This document shows, one piece after another, positions 1-7,485 of a stretch of 14,441 nt of DNA; the first letter of the stretch is position 1; the number at the start of each line of letters is the position of its first letter. The translations under genes were made by a program, and so were the position numbers. The notes under the pieces are model-generated. The model had not been told where the DNA came from. It saw nothing but the letters and a program-made list of their open reading frames with translations, and did not search any database. The stretch is taken from NCBI GenBank assembly GCA_015499985.1, contig JAAAUF010001006.1:1-14441 (forward strand), written 5' to 3'. The stretch comes from Haplosporangium gracile (taxonomy: Eukaryota; Mortierellomycota; Mortierellomycetes; Mortierellales; Mortierellaceae).

Positions 1-275
1 CCTCTCATTTTCAATTTACGTCGAAGCGGTTTTTAGAACCCGCATAAACGGAATTGAAAAACCGCATAAACGGAACTGAAAAACCGTTGCGACGGATTTT
101 CAGTTCCGTCGACATAGGCGCCAGACCACATTTCCTTAACTATGCTAGGCCACACTCACACCTCCAACATACACAGTGCAGAGACACACCACTATGCATA
201 TAGAGACACACACTTCCAACATATACACAGCGACACATATACAAGCGCACCTTCAACACAACATACACACACACG
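1..275 (+). repeat. Left inverted-repeat arm
   Basis: This arm is a perfect reverse complement of 636-910. Its outer 110 bases are built of short related modules: two 22-bp tandem units at 40-61 and 62-83 (one base different), then a small hairpin at 71-108. Its inner part (about 150-275) is strongly CA-rich, with degenerate recurrences of a CCAACATA-type word near 164, 216 and 276. The first arm mismatch is at 276. Confidence 0.95.
71..108. repeat. Hairpin nested in the left arm
   Basis: Arms 71-87 (cggaactgaaaaaccgt) and 92-108 (acggattttcagttccg) pair over 17 bp with a single mismatch and leave a 4-nt loop. Being inside the terminal repeat, the same hairpin is mirrored at 803-840. Subterminal palindromes of this kind often serve as transposase contact sites, which is inference here. 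Confidence 0.85.
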
Positions 276-441
276 CCCAACATAAACATAAAGACCTCAT
301 ATGTGCAGGTGGAAGGAGGAGGTATAATAAAACGAGCAGAATTCGAGTGGGAACTGTGATATAAACGCGGGAATTAGAGAAGTGATGAGAAAGAAGCTGA
401 GAGTCTTTATTAAGCCCTAATATATATAAAAAGACTAAGAA

Positions 442-464
442 CTATTACCCTTAATAGGTAATAG
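442..464. repeat. Small palindrome in the element core
   Basis: ctattacc (442-449) and ggtaatag (457-464) are exact complements around a 7-nt loop. They lie just after an A/T-rich TATATATAAA stretch (421-430), and a second tiny inverted pair cagtg/cactg follows at 466-470/477-481. There is no known function. It is the only structured spot in the otherwise unique core of the element. Confidence 0.6.
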
Positions 465-635
465 ACAGTGGACAGACACTGAGATGCAACAGGAACCACA
501 GTGTAAGGGCGAATGTGTGAGTTCGTGTGTGTGAGTGAGAGGGGGGGAGCGGATATGTGTGAGTATCCGATAGTCAATGTGTATGTTAGAGGAGTAGGTC
601 TCTATGTGCATTCGTGTCTCTTTGTATATGTTGGA

Positions 636-910
636 CGTGTGTGTGTATGTTGTGTTGAAGGTGCGCTTGTATATGTGTCGCTGTGTATATGTTGGAAGTG
701 TGTGTCTCTATATGCATAGTGGTGTGTCTCTGCACTGTGTATGTTGGAGGTGTGAGTGTGGCCTAGCATAGTTAAGGAAATGTGGTCTGGCGCCTATGTC
801 GACGGAACTGAAAATCCGTCGCAACGGTTTTTCAGTTCCGTTTATGCGGTTTTTCAATTCCGTTTATGCGGGTTCTAAAAACCGCTTCGACGTAAATTGA
901 AAATGAGAGG
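636..910 (-). repeat. Right inverted-repeat arm
   Basis: This arm is an exact reverse complement of 1-275. It ends at 910 (gagagg), where ordinary sequence begins. The arm holds the mirrored hairpin (803-840) and mirrored 22-bp tandem units (828-871). Its TG-rich inner half explains the spurious cysteine/valine-rich open frame seen around 513-719. Confidence 0.95.
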
Positions 911-1083
911 GCACCTGGTTTCCCACACACTTTCTCTGATTAACGCAGGGTTTGTTTTTGCTTATGCTTTCTCTCAAACTTATATGCTACCTACCCATTG
1001 GGGCGTCAAATCTACCACAGCCAATTGACTAATACCTGGCAGACCGTATTTTCGCAAGTACTTGACATCTGAACCACACTGGT

Positions 1084-1089
1084 TTTATT
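1084..1089 (-). terminator. Poly(A) signal (AATAAA) for the gene at 1175-2062
   Basis: Reading the minus strand, AATAAA occurs about 86 nt after the TAA stop of the upstream gene, a normal spacing for a fungal 3' UTR. The rest of 911-1174, between the inverted-repeat element and the stop codon, shows no other feature. Confidence 0.5.
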
Positions 1090-1174
1090 TCTCCCTAGTT
1101 TCTAAAAACTTCTACGCCACAGTGGCGTCTTGTCAATCATGATCAATTGATCCCTTTACCTAAATACATCCTTC

Positions 1175-2062
1175 TTACAAAGGCTTGAACAAGTCAGCAG
1201 TACCATCCTTGCCCTCAGCCTTCAAGGCAGCCCAAGTAGCCCACTCATCATCATCCCTCCACCTCGAATCCGCACTGTTCAACTTCATCTCCATATCATC
1301 CTTGAACGATCTGCAATTGGCTCCCTTGGTTCCATCCGCATACATTCCAGTCCCCAGGGGGTACAACCAAGGGAACAACAGAGCCTCGACATTCTTGCCC
1401 TTGGCCTTTGCAGGAGTGGGGCAACCTGCTAATCTCAAAGCACGACGTTGTTCGAGGGTGAGATCTTGCATGTCACGGGGGATGCGGGAGAACATGGACA
1501 GACGGGGGGCGCGGGGGATTAGGTCTTTGGGGTCGCCTTGGAGGCCGTCGCCCTTGTCAAATAGATCGTGGCACCTTTTGCAGACCTGTAAGTGACGATT
1601 GATTGCAGGGATCGTGGTTTGAATGATAGGACGACATGAATTAGACAAAAAAAAAAAAAAAAAAAAGCGCAGGGTCTGGTGGAAGTAAAACAAGAGATAA
1701 ACAATTATACCTGCACTTTGGTGGTATCCATGGGATTCAAGGTAGGAGCATCTCCAAGAATAAAGTGGATGGGCCACTTGTTCGTAGGGCGGTTATCCAA
1801 AGCAGCAGCACCGTCTGTTATTTCCAATCATGTCAAGATAATGAGAGTGTTGAGATACGTGTCAGTATTCTTTTCAGTTGCTCTGTTTGGTTATATACAT
1901 CGACTTTTGTCGTTCGTATGAAAAGTGATGTCGGATCTTACAAATCGTGTTGGACAATGGCGTGGAGGGAGGGATGGCCTTGTTAGGGATGTAGTAGGGT
2001 GCCTCTCCGGTCAGGAGGACCAAACAGTTGGCGCAAGCAGCGCGGGTGTTTGATGCCGACAT
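1175..2062 (-). CDS. Helitron Rep/helicase N-terminal-like protein, 211 aa, three exons (possibly domesticated or truncated)
   Basis: Three exons (1942-2062, 1711-1814, 1175-1585) join in frame into 636 nt: ATG at 2062, TAA at 1175. The introns are 127 nt (GTAAGA...CAG, with a TTGAC branch-like site) and 125 nt (GTATAA...CAG, containing a 20-T run). The protein has CANC at residues 10-13 and CKRC at 77-80, a likely split zinc-binding pair. Next comes a segment around 101-128 (PRLSMFSRIPRDMQDLT) resembling the helitron-associated P-x-L...IP-x-L-x-x-LT pattern, then LLFPWLYPLGTG near 144-155, as at the start of Helitron-like N domains. The C-terminus (WRDDDEWATWAALKAE) also fits that domain. 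Full Helitron proteins exceed 1000 aa and carry Rep HUH and helicase motifs; none are here. The spacing between motifs is shorter than usual, so this is a reduced derivative. The clean splicing and absent internal stops argue against a random relic. It lies 145 bp downstream of the thioesterase-like gene, same strand. The gene model is solid; the family call rests on motif memory and is tentative. Confidence 0.6.
1586..1710 (-). other. Intron 2 of the Helitron-like gene, carrying a 20-nt homopolymer
   Basis: The donor GTATAA follows exon 2 (…AAAGTGCAG) and the acceptor …CTTACAG precedes exon 3 (GTCTGCAAAAGG). The plus-strand A-run at 1647-1666 is a 20-T tract in the transcript. It sits about 60 nt before the acceptor, farther away than a usual polypyrimidine tract. 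Confidence 0.8.
1815..1941 (-). other. Intron 1 of the Helitron-like gene
   Basis: The donor GTAAGATCC follows ACGATTT and the acceptor AATAACAG precedes ACGGTGCTG. Splicing completes a TAC codon (phase 1) and keeps the frame open, whereas reading through meets stops. A TTGACATG branch-like motif lies about 20 nt before the acceptor. Confidence 0.8.
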
Positions 2063-2133
2063 TTGGTTAGTGAAGAGTGTGTGCGGTTGTGTGATGTCGC
2101 GATGACTGAAGGTGATCTCTGCCCTTTTGTTCC

Positions 2134-2139
2134 TTTATT
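2134..2139 (-). terminator. Poly(A) signal (AATAAA) for the thioesterase-like gene
   Basis: On the minus strand AATAAA falls about 70 nt after the TAG stop at 2208, and about 72 nt before the ATG of the next gene at 2062. The 145-bp intergenic gap must therefore hold both the 3' end of one gene and the core promoter of the other, unless the two are co-transcribed. Confidence 0.5.
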
Positions 2140-2207
2140 CACTCTGGCTGCCAATGCTGGATAAACAGTCACGCAACCAAAAAAAAATCCTTCAATGGTC
2201 CTAACAC

Positions 2208-3543
2208 CTAGAGCTTAGCGCCGACCTTACCCAGCACCGGCTGTGGGGCCAAAGTCTGGAGTCGCTCACGGATAACGGTCCTGCACAACGAAATCAGCCT
2301 CTCCTGTCCTTGCTCATCCACTGCACAGAACTCAAACACGATCACATCCAACGGCTGCTCCTTGTCAACAAGAATCCTTTCCCGCTCAACCCAACTCCAG
2401 ACAACAATCATATCCTCGATCTTCAGCTCGTTCTCGTAGCCAACATAGAACTCGAGAATACAGGCATTTTTGTAATACTGAGATCCAGTAGGGATGTTCA
2501 CAACTGCATCGGAAAAAGTCGATAATGCCTTTCCAGAGTGGACTGGAAGGGGAGTCGAGGGGGTCCTGAAGGACCCTGAACCATTGGCGTAGTATCCCTT
2601 CTCCAGCCCGTGTGAAAGCACGTCGTGGAGCAAAAGAGCATATCGAGAGTTTGTGACATGTCCCAACTATTTCGCACATACGAACAAAATATACAAAATA
2701 TGTCAGCCAATGAAGAAAAAAAGGTGCGCAAAAGCCCTCCACAAGCTCAAAACAACAAGACGTAAAGTGTACCTGGTCAATGTCGGAAGGTCGAAGAGGG
2801 AGGTCAACCTTAAAAGCATGATCGGGCCGTCTTCCGGCAGCTGCGCGCTTCGCAAGACCATCAGGGCGATGGAATTTAGCCGTCTGCTCCACAATCAGGG
2901 ACCGATCCGTATAAGGGCACGGGGCCGACTTGATCGATCGATGGCCGTGCTCGTTCGGTTTTCCCCACTCCACAAACGCCAATGTCACAATCGAGGTCGC
3001 AAACTGTCTCTCCGGCTCGTCCTCGGGCGCCAATTGACTATACTGCGCATCTTGCGATCGATCGTTGAAATCACGTTTGATCTGACTTCTCGGCACGGTG
3101 AAATAGCGGTATTGCAGGCGGATGCTTGTCTTGCCCAGGTGCACAATCTGTGTTTCGGTCCTGTAGTAGTGGTGCCCAAGTCGATGCCAGGGAGCTGTTG
3201 CCTGGGCTCGGAGTGGGTGGGCAAACTTCTTGTTGATGGGCGAGGTGGCCGAGAACAAGGGTATAAGCGCCGTTGGGTTGGCGAGTGAGGGTGGAGCGAA
3301 CGCGGTGCCGCCATTGGTGCTGTCAGAGTTGTACTGGATATTGAGGTTGGTGCTCCTGGAGACGTCGAGTGTATGTTTGTGGTTGGGGAGACGCGCGATA
3401 AGTTGTCGCAGGAAAACGTCGCAGCTGTCGTTGCCGATGAGGAAAAGTGCCTCGAGATGGCGCGATTCGATGGTACATTCGATGAATCGGAAGGGGGTCG
3501 GCTTGGAGCTGTAGACGGTGATGGGTGGCAAAGTAGGCGACAT
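2208..3543 (-). CDS. Hot-dog-fold acyl thioesterase-like protein, 409 aa, two exons
   Basis: Exons 2773-3543 (257 codons) and 2208-2666 join in phase 0. The 106-nt intron begins GTACAC, has a CTGAC branch site about 35 nt from its end, and closes with TAG. The start at 3543 has the context ATCAACAATGTCG; upstream in this frame there is no ATG. After splicing, residues 252-277 read …SDIDQLGHVTNSRYALLLHDVL, matching the D-x-D-x-x-GHV-x-N-x-x-Y helix-start pattern of 4HBT/acyl-ACP thioesterases; the intron cuts exactly through this motif. Beta-rich segments follow at 326-348, 363-375 and 380-391. An earlier block, 126-150 (LGKTSIRLQYRYF) and 181-193, looks like the strands of a first, diverged hot-dog unit, so a double hot-dog is likely. 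The inferred role is hydrolysis of fatty acyl-CoA/ACP or a related thioester. No signal peptide or membrane segment is seen. The substrate is unknown. The gene model is strong; the family call is fairly strong. Confidence 0.75.
2667..2772 (-). other. Intron of the thioesterase-like gene
   Basis: The exon end ATTGACCAG is followed by GTACACTTTACG, and …GCGAAATAG precedes TTGGGACATGTC. Removing it joins DIDQ to LGHVTNSRY and so creates the conserved hot-dog motif, which strongly supports the splice call. A GGCTGACATA branch-like site lies about 35 nt before the acceptor. Confidence 0.85.
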
Positions 3544-3686
3544 TGTTGATGGTGATGTGTGAAAGGTGTCTCTAGGTAAAACTGACTGATGAGGAAAGAA
3601 AAGTACAGCAGAAAAGGAATGCCCAGCGAAGCAGCAGCTACGGGAGAAAAATGCATGGTGAACCGAGGGAGACTGAAGGCGCTCCA

Positions 3687-3692
3687 CACGTG
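3687..3692. promoter_or_regulatory. CACGTG E-box upstream of the thioesterase-like gene
   Basis: A perfect CACGTG palindrome lies about 145 bp before the ATG at 3543. Read on the gene strand it is GTCACGTG, the extended form preferred by Cbf1/SREBP-like bHLH factors in fungi. It is the only CACGTG I noticed in the window. Functional use is inference from sequence and position. Confidence 0.4.
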
Positions 3693-3769
3693 ACCGAATG
3701 CGTCTTTTTAGTAAGAACAGTTGCGCAAGAGATAGCGGCTACCAAGGAGCCGGGTCGTCTCAGACCGAT

Positions 3770-3776
3770 TGAGTCA
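3770..3776. promoter_or_regulatory. TGAGTCA bZIP (Gcn4/AP-1 type) site
   Basis: This exact TGA[C/G]TCA heptamer is about 230 bp upstream of the start at 3543 and about 80 bp from the CACGTG box. In fungi such sites bind Gcn4/CpcA-type bZIP activators. A single 7-mer can arise by chance, so confidence is low. Confidence 0.3.
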
Positions 3777-4115
3777 TTAGGCTTATCCTAGTGCGTGCAC
3801 GGAGACGATCACTCAGGGGTACACAGTCACGAACAGTCGATTCCTGACTGTTGATGATAAGAAGCTGAACCAGGACTGATATTCCACCTGTAATAAGATT
3901 CATTCATCAAGGCACATTCCTGGACGGAGTATGAAAGGGCGAATAAAGGCCATCGGAGACTTTTTTTTCTTTTTATTCCTTACTCTTCAACCCAACTCAT
4001 CCTTCCTTGTCCAGCGGAGTGTGCCTCCTTGCTCATGCACATGCACCTTCATCCCACACACACGCCCAGCAGACCAAGTAATGCGGCAAAATAAAAGGTG
4101 AGTTCGAAAAGAACC

Positions 4116-4134
4116 AAAAAAAAAAAAAAAAAAA
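4116..4134. repeat. A19 homopolymer
   Basis: Nineteen uninterrupted A residues lie in the gene-free region. No target duplication or flanking retroposon body was recognised, so it is taken as a simple repeat. Confidence 0.9.
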
Positions 4135-5545
4135 TTGGGCCCACTCCGACTTTAAGTAGTTTTTGAGGACCATCAAGATTGCTAATCGCCATTCCCAAAA
4201 ACAGCATAGCAAAATTCTAACAAAGATATTGTCATATGCTTGTCGCATGTTAGCTGATGAACGTCGATAAGAAAAGAAGGGGCTCAATCCCTCCTTCTCT
4301 CCTCCAATTGCCTCTTTGTCGATCATGGCCCTCCGACCAATTTGCTCACCCATGTTTACTCTATCGTCCCTCTCGATTGATAGCGCTGTGCCTTTTCTCT
4401 CACGGAGTTTCATCTAATCCTGGCTGCTCCATGCAAGACAAAAAAACATCGACCACCTTTTATTTTTTACTTTGCCTCGTGAAAAACAACAAAACGGCGC
4501 AATTGTGAGAGAAGGAAGAAAGGAAAGGGGTGGAAAGAGGCGTGGGTGCTGTGTATGTTGACCTGCATGCTTAAAAATACAGTTTGCGTCGTTGTTATTA
4601 TGTTGTTGTTACCCCTTGAAGCTGTTGCTGTCGTTCTGCTTGAGTGGCAGCTGTGCTGTGCTAAACACTTCATCCCGTGTATATAGCCTCAAGGTGTACA
4701 TGAAGGTAGGAGTTTATTGTTTTATCAAAGAGTGAACGTATTTAAATTCTGCTGTGTAAGTACCAAGTTCTGTCCTGATCTGTGAATCTTCCTGTGTAGG
4801 TAATATGTGTCGCATGTCTGGAGGGCCAAGTGTACAGTGCAAAGAGGATCAAAAGGGGAGAAAATAAGACAGGGAAATACTGCAACTTTTATATCACGAT
4901 GCGGCACACCTCACTACCACATATCGCTCCTTATTTATTCTGGGACACCTAGGGTCTCGCTTGCTTCTGTGACGCTTCCTCCTCGCCTCCTCGCCGGGGG
5001 GCATGTGGCTTGTAGTGCGTCCTAAGCGCTGACAAATGGGTCAAAACTTTGTATGGTTGCACGACAGGTTGGCCAGTCTTCAAACAACAAAACCATCATT
5101 TGTGCAAGACATGTATCCCGTTGTTGAATGTATTCTTATTGTTGTGTTGCTGCTTTTGCTACTAGTGTTGGATCATACATGTGTACTCCCAGAAATTGAG
5201 CAGTCGACTGACGAAGGAGAAAGAGTCGAATAGCAACGAGAGTAAGAGAGTAAGAGAGTTCGGAAAGAGAAATAGAGGGAAATATAAAATGCAAGACTGG
5301 TTTCTTCATAGAGCGAAGACTTGGCATTCATCGATCGGGGTAGATGACGAATCTCTTTTTTTGTTTTTGCCAATGGTGCCTTCAATGTCTTCGATCGCGA
5401 AACAATATTCATATATGCTCGCAATTACCTCGCCCGCGCCGCGGGATCAATGCACATATACATACATATGCATACATACAGTAAGGGAGTACTCAGCTGT
5501 TTCGCAGATTTTGTTTCTGAAAAGCGTCATGGTGTGAAGGCCCTT

Positions 5546-5576
5546 GTTTTTTTTTGTTTTGTTTTGTTTTGTTTTG
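5546..5576. repeat. GTTTT pentamer microsatellite
   Basis: A G followed by nine T residues leads into four exact GTTTT units and a closing G. It is a low-complexity repeat with no associated gene. Confidence 0.85.
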
Positions 5577-5793
5577 AATGGGGAATGGATATTCTATCCC
5601 CTTAATGTTCATGCTCTATTCATCACGATTTGTTGCACCCACTCGTTGTTGTTTTGTTTTTGCTAATATAACCAGGAACTCGCAACATCGCTTTGCGTTT
5701 GTTTTTTCTTGTTTGAAAAAAAAGGTTATGTTGTGCATGCCTCTTTGTTTTGACCACCCGTCGCTCTTTCCTTTAACAACAACAACTAACAAC

Positions 5794-5833
5794 AAAGAAA
5801 AAAAAAGAAAAAGAGAAAAGAGAAAAAGAGGAA
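5794..5833. repeat. 40-nt polypurine tract
   Basis: Only A and G occur here, as a run of AAAAAGAG-like units right after a CAA-rich stretch. Long purine/pyrimidine tracts recur in this block (compare 7450-7485) and are often nucleosome-poor promoter DNA in fungi; that role is inference. Confidence 0.75.
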
Positions 5834-6356
5834 TCCTCCAAATTGATTAATTGCATTTCTCGGCAATGCGTTGCATGGACGTTTTTCCCTTTTTTCCTTT
5901 CCTCCGGAAAAAATGACCATATGCTGACGAGAAAGATGGACATCCAACCAAATCATCAAAGAAGAGCGCATGGTCAGTTGGATTGGTTCATGGGAAATGT
6001 TCAACGGCTCATTCACCACTCCCTTTTTGTACTTCCGTTGGTCAACAAATCAAACAAATTGGTCCAACGAACGCATTCTTTTTCAATCTCTTCCTCTTTT
6101 TCTACGAATCACTTCCATTATCTGGCTCTTTGTTTATTTAGCTCCTATTTCTCTCCTCTGAATAGGGTCAAGCTCAGAATTTTGACGAAAAAAAGGTTGG
6201 AAGGTCACGTCGAAATATGGCTCAACAAGGGGATGACAAGATTGGGAAAACAAAGCACAATCATCCTTCGGATTTCTAACCTCAGCAACTTGTTTATTGT
6301 AATGTGGGTTGAAAGGAAAGAGCAAACAGGTGTTTGTTAGTGACAAAGAGCATAAA

Positions 6357-6380
6357 CAACAACAACAACAACAACAGCAA
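6357..6380. repeat. CAA trinucleotide repeat
   Basis: Six CAA units, one CAG and one CAA follow one another. One frame reads them as glutamines, but the surrounding frame is short and featureless, so this is treated as a non-coding microsatellite. Confidence 0.8.
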
Positions 6381-7449
6381 GCTCTAAAGAGCGAACCAAT
6401 GGGAATTCAGGAACACATAGCCAACGATGGAGCGATCCTCCTCTTTCTACCATTGATTTCCCCTCGTGGATCGTCCTTGCTCTGTTTGTGGCTTAATGGT
6501 CCATCCTATCAGATTTCAGAATCGACCATGGCCACCCCCTCGATACGTCCACATCTCACGCCCAACCCTTATTTTGCGAGAGGACCTGTCAACCCCTTTT
6601 TAAAATCATTGTCACCATTCGTTGATCTGAGCCATCATTGGAAGGAGGGAGAAATGATGATGGAGAGAGAGGGCTCGTTCATCTGGACGACTTTTGGCTC
6701 AGGAACTTTCTCCTTTTCCATCCTTTCAAAGTATTTTTTTTAGGCGCTTTGGTCTTGTTTTCTTTTACACCTGCATTCATTGTTGTCTGAACGAGAGGGA
6801 GAAAGAAAAACAGTACAAACTGAGCACTCCTATTCAACCCAACTCAATAGCGATTCAAAGGCGCTTTTCAAATACTGCTGCCCTTGTTCTTTCAGTACCT
6901 TCTTCTTCATCCTCTTGGCGTAAGGAGGTACCTTTTTTGGTTTGTTTCACTTTCTTCGAATAAAAAGAAAAAGAGAGGAGGGGATGGGAACTTTTGGAGT
7001 GCTTGACCAATGGCGGGGAATAGACACAAAGAAAAAGGGGGCATAGCCGAGTCTGTGGAGCCTGGGCCAAATTACCATTCTCTTTTCGCGCTAAAAACTT
7101 GAATCCAGAGCGCCGACCATGGAGGAAAATGTAGACACAGAAAAAAAACAAGAGCGTCCATACTCCTCTCTCTCTTTCTCTCTCTTCGCTTGCTCAGTTT
7201 TCGATTTATTCTCCTTCTCTATGACCTCTCTTCCAAGAACAACGCAAAAATGCAAAGGCATGAGAGCCCCTCTCTCACCCCTCCTTCTTTCCTGCAAGGT
7301 TTCTTTGCTGTAATTGTCCCCTCCTCCCTTCTTCATCAAAAGTCCAAAGAGAGCACATAAATTCACCGCCTCATCCATCGATTCATACTCTGCCGTGCAG
7401 TAGCGGTCCATGGCTCCTCCCTAATAATACATTTCGTCCTGCTCTCATA

Positions 7450-7485
7450 CCCTTCCCTTCCCTTCTCCTTCCTCTTCCCCCCCCC
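7450..7485. repeat. Pyrimidine tract with CCCTT units and a C9 run
   Basis: Thirty-six consecutive C/T bases include CCCTT-type repeats and nine C residues at 7477-7485. CT-rich blocks commonly precede transcription starts in fungi, but no gene follows clearly on the plus strand. Confidence 0.7.

Larger units (their letters stand above)
1..910. mobile_element. Non-autonomous DNA element with 275-bp perfect inverted terminal arms (fold-back/MITE/MULE-like)
   Basis: Bases 1-275 are the exact reverse complement of 636-910, and weaker pairing continues inward to about 295/616. The outermost bases read cctctcattttcaatttacg on the left and its complement on the right. The roughly 360-bp core between the arms has no plausible coding sequence: the short frames inside it are TG/CA-repeat translations. 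Long identical arms around a non-coding core are typical of non-autonomous Mutator-like or Foldback elements that rely on a transposase supplied elsewhere. The complete identity of the arms points to recent insertion or ongoing correction. The superfamily cannot be assigned: the left flank is outside the window, so no target-site duplication can be read and the arms may extend past base 1. To the right, gcacctggtt starts non-paired sequence. Confidence is high for the structure and moderate for the class. Confidence 0.8.
3695..7000. other. Non-coding stretch, first part of a 10.7-kb block without recognised genes
   Basis: No open frame here shows a recognisable domain, balanced composition or clear splice-linked continuation. 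The beginning (3695-3950) is the promoter side of the minus-strand thioesterase-like gene. Beyond it are an A19 run (4116-4134), a GTTTT pentamer array (5556-5576), a 40-nt purine tract (5794-5833), a CAA array (6357-6380) and scattered AATAAA hexamers on both strands. A 65-codon frame at 5036-5233 encodes a leucine-rich hydrophobic segment and is discussed as a weak candidate. Confidence 0.6.

Noticed and set aside
176..719. Short plus-strand frames in the element (62 and 68 codons)
   Set aside because: They translate CA/TG-rich subrepeats into H/T- and C/V-rich peptides. The two lie largely in opposite arms of the same inverted repeat and show no protein signature.
1185..1595. 136-codon plus-strand frame
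   Set aside because: It is antisense to exon 3 of the minus-strand Helitron-like gene, whose spliced frame is coherent, so it is a shadow frame.
2653..3288. 211-codon plus-strand frame with arginine-rich composition
   Set aside because: It lies antisense to exon 1 and the intron of the thioesterase-like gene. No domain was recognised, and such mirror frames are common opposite coding exons.
2386..3687. 433-codon uninterrupted minus-strand reading
   Set aside because: It reads through the intron and past the acceptor into the wrong frame, losing the GHVTNSRY motif, and its apparent start at 3687 is GTG rather than ATG. The spliced model with ATG at 3543 is better.
4116..4134. A19 run considered as the tail of a retroposed sequence
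   Set aside because: No flanking duplication or recognisable upstream retroposon/mRNA copy was seen; simple homopolymers are frequent here.
7040..7080. gcatagccgagtctgtgg-type sequence, vaguely tRNA-like (D-arm-like AGCCGAG)
   Set aside because: No T-arm GGTTCGANNCC, no acceptor pairing and no anticodon arm could be found.
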